From Bog-473 sp963755495 (GTDB taxonomy: Bacteria > Actinomycetota > Acidimicrobiia > Acidimicrobiales > RAAP-2), in the NCBI GenBank assembly GCA_963755495.1, contig CAVWJS010000015.1, forward strand, positions 9,796 to 73,795: a DNA stretch of 64,000 nucleotides, written 5' to 3'. The notes beneath the pieces are model-generated. The model was not told the origin of the DNA. It ran no database searches and saw nothing but the letters and a program-made list of their open reading frames with translations. Below, piece after piece: positions 44,549 through 52,828 of the stretch. The number at the start of each line of letters is the position of its first letter. The stretch's first letter is position 1. The position numbers and the translations under genes were made by a program.

Positions 44549-45718
44549 ATGACGCAGCTGGCAGAGAACTTCCAGATCATCGACGCTGACACCCACTATA
44601 CGGAGCCCTACGACCTCTGGACCAGCCGAGCCCCGAAGGGCTACGAGAACCGGGTCCTCCACATCGAGGAGCGTGACGGCCTCCCGACGTGGGTCGTCGA
44701 CGGCAAGGTGCTGGGCTTTGCCCGCGGCGGTGGCGTCGTCGCGCAGGACAGTTCGAAGATCCCGTTCTTGGACTCCTCCAACAAGGGTTTGGACTGGGTC
44801 CACGATGGCGCCTACGACCCGGCGGCCCGCCTGAAGCTGATGGATGAGTGCGGGATCCACGCCCAGGTTCTGTTTCCCAACGTGGTGGGACTGGGCGGCA
44901 CGACGCTCAACAACGTCATTCCGGATGCGGCCCTCCGCATGCTGTGCCTCGAGATCTACAACGACGCCATGGCCGATCTGCAGACCTCGTCGAGCAATCG
45001 GTTCATCCCGATGACGCTGATGCCAGCGTGGGACATCGACCGTTGCATCCAGGAAACAAAGCGGGCGGCTGGCCTTGGCCTACGCGGCATCAACATGACC
45101 TCGGACCCACAGGATGCCGGCTCTCCCGACCTCGCAAACCGGGCGTGGGACCCATTGTGGCAGGTGTGCAGCGACCTCAACATGCCCGTGCATTTCCACA
45201 TCGGCTCGAGCAACACCGCCATGGACTTCTTCGGCAAGTACTTCTGGCCATCGCAAGACGAGTACATCAAGCCGGCCATCGGGGGCGGCATGCTGTTCCT
45301 CAACAGCGCCCGCGTCGTCATGAACACGATCTTCTCAGGCGTGTTCGACCGCTTCCCCGACCTCACCATGGTCGCCGTCGAAAGCGGTATCGGCTGGATT
45401 CCGTTCATCCTCGAGACCATGGACTACGAATTGGCCGAGAACGCGCCCGATCACTTCAAGGCGATGAAGCGCAAGCCCTCCGAGTACTTCGCCCACAACT
45501 GGTACGCCACGTTCTGGTTCGAGGAGGCCCAGGGCAAGCTGCAGAGCCTGATGGACATGATCGGCGATGATCGGATCCTGTTCGAGACCGACTTCCCGCA
45601 TCCGACCTGCCTGTACCCCACGCCGGTCGAGAGCGTGGCCGAGAAGATGGGCGCCCTGCGGCCCGAGACCCAGGCCCGCGTCATGGGCGACAACGCCCGT
45701 ACGCTCTACCGACTCTAA
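44549..45718 (+). CDS. Amidohydrolase-2 family TIM-barrel hydrolase
   Basis: A 389-residue metal hydrolase with IDADTHYTEPYDLW at strand 1, FHIGSSNTAMD midway and FETDFPHPTCLYP at strand 8. It belongs to the same large group as the proteins at 32373 and 40404 but is a separate branch. GAGGTAGGAC precedes the ATG. The alpha/beta hydrolase gene follows after 12 bp, so the two form an operon of hydrolytic enzymes. Confidence 0.86.
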   Translation: MTQLAENFQIIDADTHYTEPYDLWTSRAPKGYENRVLHIEERDGLPTWVVDGKVLGFARGGGVVAQDSSKIPFLDSSNKGLDWVHDGAYDPAARLKLMDECGIHAQVLFPNVVGLGGTTLNNVIPDAALRMLCLEIYNDAMADLQTSSSNRFIPMTLMPAWDIDRCIQETKRAAGLGLRGINMTSDPQDAGSPDLANRAWDPLWQVCSDLNMPVHFHIGSSNTAMDFFGKYFWPSQDEYIKPAIGGGMLFLNSARVVMNTIFSGVFDRFPDLTMVAVESGIGWIPFILETMDYELAENAPDHFKAMKRKPSEYFAHNWYATFWFEEAQGKLQSLMDMIGDDRILFETDFPHPTCLYPTPVESVAEKMGALRPETQARVMGDNARTLYRL

Positions 45719-45730
45719 GAGTTCCACCGG

Positions 45731-46597
45731 ATGCCTATTGCTGAGATCGGCGATCAGGAAATCGCGTACGAGATCATCGGCTCTGGGCGCCCCTGGGTCA
45801 TTACCCCCGGCGGGCGCTTCAGCAAGGACTACGGCGGTGTGCGAGAGTTCGGGCAAGCCCTGGCTGACGACGGGCAACAAGCGATCATCTGGGACCGGCC
45901 CAACGTGGGCGAGTCCTCGGTGAACTTCACTGGTTCCAGTGAGTCGATCCTGCAGGCTGACACCCTCGCCGCCTTGCTGCGCCAGCTCGATGTCGGGCCG
46001 ACGATCATCGTCGGTGGCTCAGGCGGCGCCCGCGTCTCGTTGCTGACGGCGGCCCGCCACCCCGACGTGGCAGCGGGTCTCGGTATCTGGTGGATCAGCG
46101 GCGGCCCCATGGGCAACATGACGCTGGCCAGCGTCTACTGCTTTCCATCGCTGACTGCGATTTGGAGCGGCACCATGGAGGACGTCGCCAACCTCGAAAC
46201 GTGGGAAGAGGTCATTCGCCGCAACCCGGGTAACCGGGAGCGCTTTCTGGCTCAGGACCCCAAAGAGTTCCGCGAGACGATGGAGCGCTGGGCCCACGCG
46301 TACTGTGCCTGTGGCGACCCGCTCGTGCCCGGTCTCAGCGACGAGGAGGCAGCGGCCCTTTCGGTGCCGATCCTCGTCTTCCGCAGTGGCGAGAGTGACA
46401 TGAACCACACCCGGGCCACCTCGGAGCGGCTGGCCGCCAACCTCCCCAACGCCAGGCTGGCTGAGCCGCCGTGGGGCGACACCGAATGGATGGATCGAAG
46501 TCAGAATCGGAACGCGGGGGGCGGCACGCTCTTCGACCGCTGGCATCTGCTTACTCCGCAGCTCATCGAGTGGGCGGACGAGCTCATTAAGAGCTGA
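45731..46597 (+). CDS. Alpha/beta-fold hydrolase
   Basis: A 288-residue alpha/beta hydrolase with the oxyanion segment ITPGGRFSKDYGG, the strand IIWDRPNVGES, and the nucleophile elbow GGSGGA (Ser near residue 96). Substrate could be an ester, lactone or C-C bond; the family does not allow distinction from sequence. Confidence 0.85.
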   Translation: MPIAEIGDQEIAYEIIGSGRPWVITPGGRFSKDYGGVREFGQALADDGQQAIIWDRPNVGESSVNFTGSSESILQADTLAALLRQLDVGPTIIVGGSGGARVSLLTAARHPDVAAGLGIWWISGGPMGNMTLASVYCFPSLTAIWSGTMEDVANLETWEEVIRRNPGNRERFLAQDPKEFRETMERWAHAYCACGDPLVPGLSDEEAAALSVPILVFRSGESDMNHTRATSERLAANLPNARLAEPPWGDTEWMDRSQNRNAGGGTLFDRWHLLTPQLIEWADELIKS

Positions 46598-46672
46598 CAT
46601 CCAATACGTCGTTCGGCGGCCTTCTCAGCGATCTCGATGACATCGCCTGCCCGGTTGTCGCGCTTTGGAGCA

Positions 46673-47050
46673 TCACTTCGGACGGGGAATCTGAAAGATG
46701 CACGTGCCTCGAGCGAAAACCTTTCCCTCCTTGCTCCGGATATGCGCATCGACAATCGCCAACGCTCGACCTATTCGGACGATCTCACCGACCGCGGTGT
46801 AGGACTCGCCGATGGGAATAGCGTAGAGATACTCGACATTCAGGGAAACGGTTGGTGCGGTATCGGACTGGATCGCCGACACCAAGGCCGCTCCGGTGAC
46901 TTCATCGATGATGGTGGCGATGATTCCCCCGTGGACGCTCCCGAAAGGATTGGCCATATCCGCTGTCGGCGTCCAGGACATTTCCGCGTGCCCGTCCTCC
47001 ATGGAGATGGTCTTCCATCGACCCGGACTATCGGCATAGGGTCCTGACAT
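46673..47050 (-). CDS. PaaI-like hotdog thioesterase
   Basis: A 125-residue hotdog-fold protein with NPFGSVHGGIIATIIDEVTG, the PaaI thioesterase signature (HGG and catalytic acidic residue). It would hydrolyse acyl- or aryl-CoA, relieving CoA trapping. It is convergent with the alpha/beta hydrolase gene. Confidence 0.87.
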   Translation of the reverse strand: MSGPYADSPGRWKTISMEDGHAEMSWTPTADMANPFGSVHGGIIATIIDEVTGAALVSAIQSDTAPTVSLNVEYLYAIPIGESYTAVGEIVRIGRALAIVDAHIRSKEGKVFARGTCIFQIPRPK

Positions 47051-47132
47051 ATCATTTTCTCCTTCGGCAACGTCGAGTGACTACCGTTGGCTCCAACGAA
47101 TTGCGCCATGCGGGTGAAAGTGGCACCTCCGA

Positions 47133-47726
47133 CTAGCTTCGGATCGCGGCCGCAAGGAGTACGTCTACGGCGCTTCGAGTTGCCGTGGCTATGTCGGGAT
47201 CGTGATCCATGCGGGCGGTGAGCCCTGCTCCGTCGTAGAGCAGGTGGAGTTGCCGCCCCAGTTGGCCAGGATTTGCAGCTCCGGCTTGTGTTGCTAAATC
47301 GGTGAGCAACGTGCGGATCCATGTGCGGAACTCGGTAGCGTCGGATTCAATGGTTCCGCCTGGAGGGGCCTCGCTGCTCGCAGCGACAAATGCACATCCG
47401 TTGAAGTCAGGTTGGAGGAACTGTCCTGCCTGGGTGTCGAAAACGGCAAGGATTTTCTCGCGGGGGTCTTCGTGTTCTGCAATGGCGAAGCTGAGTCGGC
47501 TCGTCGTGCGTTCGTGGCGGCCCACTAAGTAGGTGTGGATGAGCTCTTCTTTGCTGACGAAGTTGTTGTAAAACGACGCACGCGAGACGCCAGCGTGCTC
47601 GATGATGCGGTCGACGCCAACGGTATGAATCCCCTCGGCATAGAACAGCTCGTTGGCTGCGGCTACGAGCCGATCCCGGGCGGATGGCCGTCGGACGACG
47701 GCTTCGCTCAGTGAGGTGACGGTCAT
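47133..47726 (-). CDS. TetR-family regulator
   Basis: A 197-residue TetR regulator; the helix-turn-helix reads VDRIIEHAGVSRASFYNNFVSKEEL. I start at the ATG at 47726, overlapping the DUF427 stop by 4 bp; a longer frame extends into that gene. The twin palindromes at 48188-48223 upstream of the two-gene unit are its probable binding sites. Confidence 0.88.
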   Translation of the reverse strand: MTVTSLSEAVVRRPSARDRLVAAANELFYAEGIHTVGVDRIIEHAGVSRASFYNNFVSKEELIHTYLVGRHERTTSRLSFAIAEHEDPREKILAVFDTQAGQFLQPDFNGCAFVAASSEAPPGGTIESDATEFRTWIRTLLTDLATQAGAANPGQLGRQLHLLYDGAGLTARMDHDPDIATATRSAVDVLLAAAIRS

Positions 47727-48115
47727 GTGGATACTTGATTTTCGGGCTCGCTCGTGATGGTGACACGGTCGGCGTAGAAGGCAACGCAGCCGCCGATGGC
47801 CTCCACTGCTGTGTAGGGTTCCGGGTAATACCACACGGCGCCATCCAAGATTTCGTCGTCAGCAGGGATGACGTCATAGTAAGAAGCCTCTCCCTTGTAG
47901 GGGCAGTAGGTGTGGTTTTCGTTGGCTCTCAGCAGGTGCTGATCGAGATCAGCGATGGGGATGTAGAACACGGGCGGATGGTTGGCTTCGTGGAGCTCGA
48001 GAGCCTGGTCGCTCTCGGCGATGACGACGGAACCGCGGCTGACTGTGACATGTCCCCGGTACGGCTGGATGGTGATGGGATGGTCGGGGCCGGGCTCGAG
48101 GCGGGTGTTGGTCAT
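47723..48115 (-). CDS. DUF427 protein
   Basis: A 130-residue DUF427 (PF04248-type) protein, recognised by TYCPYKGEASYYDVI and AVWYYPEP. The biochemical function of this widespread family is not established. It is the first gene of a unit with the TetR regulator, which suggests it is the regulated function, perhaps detoxifying or sensing the inducer. Confidence 0.88.
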   Translation of the reverse strand: MTNTRLEPGPDHPITIQPYRGHVTVSRGSVVIAESDQALELHEANHPPVFYIPIADLDQHLLRANENHTYCPYKGEASYYDVIPADDEILDGAVWYYPEPYTAVEAIGGCVAFYADRVTITSEPENQVST

Positions 48116-48187
48116 TGCGGATCTCCTTGGTTATTGGGATTGCAGTGAGGAAATTTTGTGAGGCCGATGAGCTCAGGTCCATAGTGA

Positions 48188-48223
48188 GTAGAACGATCTA
48201 CATAGAAAAGTAGAACGCTCTAC
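48188..48223. promoter_or_regulatory. Twin TetR operators GTAGAACG(A/C)TCTAC, 22 bp apart
   Basis: Two 14-bp palindromes, 48188-48201 and 48210-48223, differ in one central base and have centres 22 bp apart (two helical turns). They lie 72-108 bp upstream of the DUF427-TetR unit. This double-site layout is typical for TetR repressors binding as two dimers. Confidence 0.8.
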
Positions 48224-48303
48224 CCAGTCTGTCAAGTGCACTCTTCAAAGACGGGTGAGGGTGGCCTCACAGCCCGCGCATCTTGAGGCCCTGCAGACCT
48301 TTG

Positions 48304-48504
48304 GTGACAGAGGAAGTCGAGCGCCTTCTGAAGCGGAGCCGGGTCGCCACAGTTTTACTGGGGGAAAATGAAGACGAAGTCGTCATACGACTGGATGGTC
48401 CGGCTCCAAGTCGTCGCGTGTTCGTGTTGGTAGGCAGACCCACTTCAGGCAGGTCATCGCGCGAACCCCGACGAGCGCGCACGCCGTCCCTCGCTGAGGT
48501 TTGA
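48304..48504 (+). CDS. Possible small hypothetical protein
   Basis: A 66-codon frame beginning MTEEVERLLKRSRVATVLLG from a GTG (or from a TTG at 48283). The first half looks protein-like and mixed-charge, the rest is Arg-rich. No homologue recognised and no strong ribosome site seen. It lies in the otherwise empty 48224-48555 stretch before the LCP gene and may be spurious. Confidence 0.25.
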   Translation: MTEEVERLLKRSRVATVLLGENEDEVVIRLDGPAPSRRVFVLVGRPTSGRSSREPRRARTPSLAEV

Positions 48505-48555
48505 CCATCCTGAGGTGCCCACAACAAACCGGGCGACCTTGGTACCGTAAGCGCC

Positions 48556-50088
48556 ATGGCGAACAACCGTCGCCCTGACGATGGGTCCCGCCGCTCCTCT
48601 CCTGGTCGGAGGCGTAGTCGCGTGGCCAATGAGGAGGGTCTCGCGGCCCTGGGACAACAGTCCGGCCGAGACGGACAACAGTCTGGACGGGACAGCGACC
48701 CGGATCGCGGCGAGGGCAGAGTGGCGGGCGGTAATCGGTTGGGCGCAAGCTCGGACTCAGGTCCAGTGGCCAACGAGGCCGGACTGGCAGCCCTCGGTGC
48801 ACGGATCGAACAGAAGGGTAGGCGAGACCGTCCGCTGCGCCGGAGCGGCAAGGTTCGGTGGAGTCGGCGGCGAAAACTGGTCACCGTGGTGTCATCGGCG
48901 GTGGTACTGGTCCTGCTGATCGCCGGTGCGGGTTACGGCTATTTCCGCTACGAGTTCGATCAGATCAAGACGGCCAAGTGTGCCAGCTGCGTCGCCGTCG
49001 CGAACGGAGCGCCTTTCAACGTGCTGGTTATCGGCTCGGATACCCGAGTGGGGGAGACCGCAGCCGAGGCCAAGCAGTTCGGCAACCAGACCACGGCCGG
49101 TGGGCAACGCAGCGACACCATCAAGGTCATTCACGTCGACCCGAAGACGGGTAAGGCGAGCACCCTGTCCATTCCCCGCGACACGTTGGTCACGCTGTCG
49201 GGAGTGCCCTCATCGGCGGGTGTGTCCAGCCCGAACAAAATCAACGCAGCCTTTGCCACCGGCCCAAATGATCCAAACCCGAGCGGTACCGGTGCCAATG
49301 GGCTGGTCAAAACGATTGAAAATACGTTCGGAATTCCCATTACCCACTGGATCGTGATCAACTTCTTCGGCCTCATGGACATGGTGAATGCGCTGCACGG
49401 GATCAATATGGACCTGCCCTACGCAGTACGGGACTACGGCGACTGCAACGGCAACGGCGTGGATGAGAACTGCACCGGACTCGACATAACCACCACCGGA
49501 TGTCAAACCCTCACGGGAGCTCAGGCGTTGGCGCTCTCGCGGTCGCGTCACTTCGAGTATTTCAAGGACGGGGAGTGGATGAGCGATCTCTCGTCGGACA
49601 TCGGCCGGATCGAACGCCAGAATCTCGTTATCGAGGCCGTAATCGACAAGGCCAAGTCCACCTATAACCCGCTTTCGGTGGCCTCATTCATTTCATCCCT
49701 CGCTCACGATGTCACCCTGGACAGCAACCTCGGCCCGAGCACGCTGATCTCCTTGGCCGAGCGTTATCACGCTCTTTCTGGTTCGTCACTCAATTCCTAC
49801 ACGCTGCCCACGACGCCCGGCGTCTACGCCCCCTACGGCAACGAGGACGTCGAGGTTGTGCAAGAACCTGCGGCTAGCCAGACGATCGCCACCTTCCTCG
49901 ACAGTGCACCCGAAACGCCCTCCACCCCACCTCTGGACCAATATGGCGATCCTGAGACGGTAACGGAGATCTCTCCACCAACAACCGCCGTTCCCACTAC
50001 GGGGTCGACGTCGACATCCGGGGGATCGTCATCGAGCTCAGTAGCCCCGACCACGTCGGTCCCCTCATTCGACCCCCGACCGTGTTGA
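48556..50088 (+). CDS. LytR-CpsA-Psr (LCP) family glycopolymer transferase
   Basis: A 510-residue membrane-anchored LCP protein. A hydrophilic cytoplasmic tail of about 110 residues is followed by one membrane helix (VVSSAVVLVLLIAGAGYGYF) and the LCP domain: NVLVIGSDTR, SDTIKVIHVDP, SIPRDTLV, GLVKTIENTFGIPITHWIVI and ALALSRSRH. The C terminus is a Ser/Thr/Pro-rich tail. LCP enzymes attach glycopolymers to peptidoglycan. The cytoplasmic tail carries two copies of VANExGLAALG (near residues 23 and 71). Confidence 0.92.
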   Translation: MANNRRPDDGSRRSSPGRRRSRVANEEGLAALGQQSGRDGQQSGRDSDPDRGEGRVAGGNRLGASSDSGPVANEAGLAALGARIEQKGRRDRPLRRSGKVRWSRRRKLVTVVSSAVVLVLLIAGAGYGYFRYEFDQIKTAKCASCVAVANGAPFNVLVIGSDTRVGETAAEAKQFGNQTTAGGQRSDTIKVIHVDPKTGKASTLSIPRDTLVTLSGVPSSAGVSSPNKINAAFATGPNDPNPSGTGANGLVKTIENTFGIPITHWIVINFFGLMDMVNALHGINMDLPYAVRDYGDCNGNGVDENCTGLDITTTGCQTLTGAQALALSRSRHFEYFKDGEWMSDLSSDIGRIERQNLVIEAVIDKAKSTYNPLSVASFISSLAHDVTLDSNLGPSTLISLAERYHALSGSSLNSYTLPTTPGVYAPYGNEDVEVVQEPAASQTIATFLDSAPETPSTPPLDQYGDPETVTEISPPTTAVPTTGSTSTSGGSSSSSVAPTTSVPSFDPRPC

Positions 50089-50227
50089 AGCGATGCCGAG
50101 CCCATGGCGCAATCGGCGGTGTCCATGCCAAAACGGTGAACTGAAATCGCTCCGCCCTTGACGTGAGTGGCGTCAGGGATGACGGGGGCAGGCGAGAGAG
50201 TCGACCACCCGGTGACCAGTCTTGTCT

Positions 50228-50695
50228 CTAGGAAGCGCTGACCCGGACGATGACGATGGGACATGCGTCGACATGGTGCAGGCAGTGCTCGGAGACCGAC
50301 CCGAGGATCAGACTCGCCAGCTCGCCTCTTCCCCGGCTTCCAACAACGAGCAACGATGCACCCTTGCTCGCTTCAACGAGCACATTGCCGGCGACGCCGT
50401 GCACGTGCTCACCCTTCGTCACGACTTCGGGCTCTAGGTTGTGGATCCGGGAAAGTGCTGTGCGTACGTTTGCGGCAGCGGTCTCCTTGTAGGGCTCGAG
50501 GGGCAGCACGACCCAGCCCGCATTGGGGGCTACTTCGAAGGCGCTGATGACATGGAGAATCGCCCCCCACCGAGCCGCCTCGTGGGCCGCGAAATCAACC
50601 GCTTGGTCCGCACATCGTGATCCATCAACTCCTACGACGATCCTCAGCTCACGGCTGTGACTGCCTGCGCTCGTATCGTTCGTCTCGTTGGTCAT
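50228..50695 (-). CDS. Universal stress protein (UspA family)
   Basis: A 155-residue UspA-fold protein with IVVGVDGSRCADQAV at the start and the ATP-binding motif VGSRGRGELASLILGSVSEH (G-2x-G-9x-G-S). In mycobacteria many such genes belong to the DosR dormancy regulon. The upstream gap contains a DosR-like box 79 bp before the ATG. Confidence 0.92.
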   Translation of the reverse strand: MTNETNDTSAGSHSRELRIVVGVDGSRCADQAVDFAAHEAARWGAILHVISAFEVAPNAGWVVLPLEPYKETAAANVRTALSRIHNLEPEVVTKGEHVHGVAGNVLVEASKGASLLVVGSRGRGELASLILGSVSEHCLHHVDACPIVIVRVSAS

Positions 50696-50773
50696 CTCTC
50701 TGTCCTCCCGTCTGGGTCATGTCAGGTCGTCGTCCTGCGCTCCATCCTCACGTGCCATGTGGGCAATCGCCTA

Positions 50774-50787
50774 GGGACGAAGGTCCC
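50774..50787. promoter_or_regulatory. DosR/DevR-like box GGGAC-N4-GTCCC
   Basis: GGGACGAAGGTCCC is a perfect 5-bp inverted repeat with a 4-bp spacer, agreeing with the core of the mycobacterial DosR consensus (GGGACTWWAGTCCC). It lies between usp and the HTH/PNPOx genes. No dosR-like gene is in the window. Confidence 0.55.
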
Positions 50788-50832
50788 AAGGATCAGGGGA
50801 AAGGGTCCCTTCCCCCAGTGCCGCACGCTCAG

Positions 50833-50931
50833 AGGACCAATTGGTCCTATTGATCCCGCATTGCCTGCGCCAAAGTGGGTCCCAAAGGGTCCAGGTCACG
50901 GGTGGGTGGGACCAATTACCCTATGGGTCCC
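50833..50931. promoter_or_regulatory. Cluster of GGGACC/GGTCCC elements
   Basis: Within 100 bp are a perfect 16-bp palindrome AGGACCAATTGGTCCT (50833-50848), GGGTCCCAAAGGGTCC (50877-50892) and a GGGACC ... GGGTCCC inverted pair (50908-50931). The last ends 25 bp before the HTH gene ATG. The density suggests cooperative binding by one regulator, perhaps DosR-like. Confidence 0.5.
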
Positions 50932-50956
50932 TTCGATAACGCTTCAGACTGGCACC

Positions 50957-51412
50957 ATGACATCGACCGGGGACACCTCTCCACGGGAGCCCTCCTCCCC
51001 AGAGCCGCAGGGCCAGCATGTTGGCGACCTGGCGCGTCGCATCACTCACCGACGAATGGAGCTGGGCTTCAGCACGGAGGAGTTGGCCCGACGGGCGGGA
51101 GTTGACGCCTGGTTCTTGGCCTACTTCGAGGCGAGTTCCGACACCGATCTGAGCTCGGGAGCGCTGCTCCGATTGGCTGTTGCTCTCGACACGACTACTT
51201 TGACTCTGGAGGGTGGCCAAGTGGATCGACCCCAGGGATCTGGGCGCGCTCGGCATCAACCCCGTGCTCGAAAGCCTCACGACGCAACAGTGCGAGGGTC
51301 ACCTTCGCGCTGGTGGCATCGGCCGCATCGTGCTCTCCACCGCTGTCGGCCCGGCGGCCTACCCGGTGAATTTCGTGTTCGTCGGTGGGGAGGTGGTCTT
51401 TCACGCATCTGA
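50957..51412 (+). CDS. XRE-type HTH domain protein (N-terminal half of a split HTH-PNPOx protein)
   Basis: Residues 20-80 form a Cro/C1-type helix-turn-helix: LARRITHRRMELGFSTEELARRAGVDAWFLAYFE and LLRLAVALDTT. The sequence then reads GGQVDRPQGSGRARHQP, a linker seen in actinobacterial proteins that continue directly into a PNPOx domain. Here the frame instead runs on as Arg-rich, meaningless sequence to 51412. The PNPOx part continues in the next frame from about 51264, so only the part up to about 51260 is probably real. Confidence 0.6.
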   Translation: MTSTGDTSPREPSSPEPQGQHVGDLARRITHRRMELGFSTEELARRAGVDAWFLAYFEASSDTDLSSGALLRLAVALDTTTLTLEGGQVDRPQGSGRARHQPRARKPHDATVRGSPSRWWHRPHRALHRCRPGGLPGEFRVRRWGGGLSRI

Positions 51413-51656
51413 CTCACTGGCCGACTCCATCGCTGGAGTTGTTGCGTTCGAGGTGGACCACGTCGACGATGCCATGAGTGAAGGATGGAGTGTCCTGGTG
51501 CGGGGTCATGCGCGGCGCATCGAGGATCCCGAAGAACGACAGGCTCTTGCGGCGCTAAACCACGAGCCCTGGGCTGGGGGCGCCCGCCTGAATGTGATCA
51601 GCATCGAACCCTTCGAAATGACAGGGCGCGTCATTGTCCAGCGCCAGTCGCCCTAG
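51213..51656 (+). CDS. Pyridoxamine 5'-phosphate oxidase-like flavin-binding protein
   Basis: A split-barrel flavin/F420-binding-fold protein; HLRAGGIGRIVLSTAVGPAAYPVNFVFVGGEVVFHAS is the typical start, WSVLVRGHARRIEDPEE the typical middle. The GTG at 51213 is the first possible start of this frame, but homology begins only near residue 17 (NPVLESL). One base too many in the CCCC run at 51260-51263 would explain separation from the HTH gene. Members of this group occur in the DosR regulon. Confidence 0.75.
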   Translation: MAKWIDPRDLGALGINPVLESLTTQQCEGHLRAGGIGRIVLSTAVGPAAYPVNFVFVGGEVVFHASDSLADSIAGVVAFEVDHVDDAMSEGWSVLVRGHARRIEDPEERQALAALNHEPWAGGARLNVISIEPFEMTGRVIVQRQSP

Positions 51657-51835
51657 TCACACCCTAAAAATTTGGCAATCTACTGAAAGAGGCACGCCAT
51701 GAAAGCTCCAGGGCGGAGACGGGGGCGGTCAAGTTTGTCCTGACCCGTTGACGGGAGTCGATTCAGTTGTCGTCAACGCAGGTTTCGGTGAAATCAGAAA
51801 ACTACGTCCGATATCACTGCGTTCGGGGTTGGCGA

Positions 51836-52810
51836 TCAAGCGAAGTCCGGAAAGCGCACCATTGCCAGAGGGCTTCGCCGTCGCGCTCGGCGATTGGGAG
51901 CGCTGCGATAGGTCGTCGGGAGATAGTCCTCGGATCGGCGACGTCGATCCAGCCAGATACCCCCCGCTCTTTGCGATTTAGAGGGCGCCGCCCCTGTGCT
52001 CAGCCACACTGCCGTGTCTGCTCCCTGGGCAGGAGTCCGCAACAGCGGTCCCAGGCGAGCGAATGAGGGGAGCCCCGCCGACAGTCCCGGCGTGTTCACC
52101 CAGCCCGGGTGCATGGCATAGCTGGCTATGCCATCGGAACCCCAGCGCCGGGACCATTCGTGTGCCAGTACGACTTGGGCTCGCTTGGCCCGCGCGTAGG
52201 CTGTGGTCCCGCGATAGTCGCGTGCAGTGAGCTCCAGCCGATCGAGGTCGAAGCGCTGGGTGTACATCCCGCCTGATGACACCGTCACAATGATCGAAGA
52301 AGCGGCCCGCCGAAGAAGCGGCGCGAGGAGATTACTTAGACGGAACGGGGCCAGTACGTGCGTGGCCAGAGTCAACTCGGTGCCGTCGGGCGCCACCCGA
52401 TAGTCGTCGAATAACGCTCCGGCACAGTGGACGAGACCGTCGAGTCGATCCTCCGAGGCGACCAGGCGCGCGGCGAATAGTCCAACCGCTTCGGGGTCCA
52501 CCACGTCCACCGACGCGACATGGACGTGACCGGACCCAAGGTCAGCCAAAGCACAACGCTGTGTGGCCCTTAGCCGCTCTTCGTCGCGGCCGAGCAGAAC
52601 GAGCCTGGCTCCCTGTCGAGCCAGACCGAGGGCGACGGCTCGACCGATGCCGGAGGAGGCTCCGGTAACGACGAAGACCTTGCCATCGAGTCTCGGCAAT
52701 TCACCCCAGGCTTCCGTTCGGCTGCGCAGCACAAAGCCGAGGCGCGAGAAACTCCCGACGACGGTTGCCTCAAGCAGGCGATCGGTCACCCAGGCGAGAA
52801 CTCGCCTCAT
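51836..52810 (-). CDS. SDR-family oxidoreductase (DHRS12-like)
   Basis: A 324-residue SDR with a 42-residue N-terminal extension, TGASSGIGR, HCAGAL (NNAG variant), SSGGMYT and catalytic YARAK. It resembles the DHRS12-type SDRs that occur in light-inducible gene sets with Cfa and DUF1365 proteins. It is 18 bp downstream of the B12-binding regulator and shares its transcript. Confidence 0.82.
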   Translation of the reverse strand: MRRVLAWVTDRLLEATVVGSFSRLGFVLRSRTEAWGELPRLDGKVFVVTGASSGIGRAVALGLARQGARLVLLGRDEERLRATQRCALADLGSGHVHVASVDVVDPEAVGLFAARLVASEDRLDGLVHCAGALFDDYRVAPDGTELTLATHVLAPFRLSNLLAPLLRRAASSIIVTVSSGGMYTQRFDLDRLELTARDYRGTTAYARAKRAQVVLAHEWSRRWGSDGIASYAMHPGWVNTPGLSAGLPSFARLGPLLRTPAQGADTAVWLSTGAAPSKSQRAGGIWLDRRRRSEDYLPTTYRSAPNRRARRRSPLAMVRFPDFA

Positions 52811-52828
52811 TTGATCAAGCGACCTGCG

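Noticed and set aside
48267..48884. Long minus-strand open frame of 205 codons opposite the LCP gene
   Set aside because: It is Arg/Ser/Pro-rich without motifs and overlaps the well-supported LCP N-terminal region; a shadow frame.
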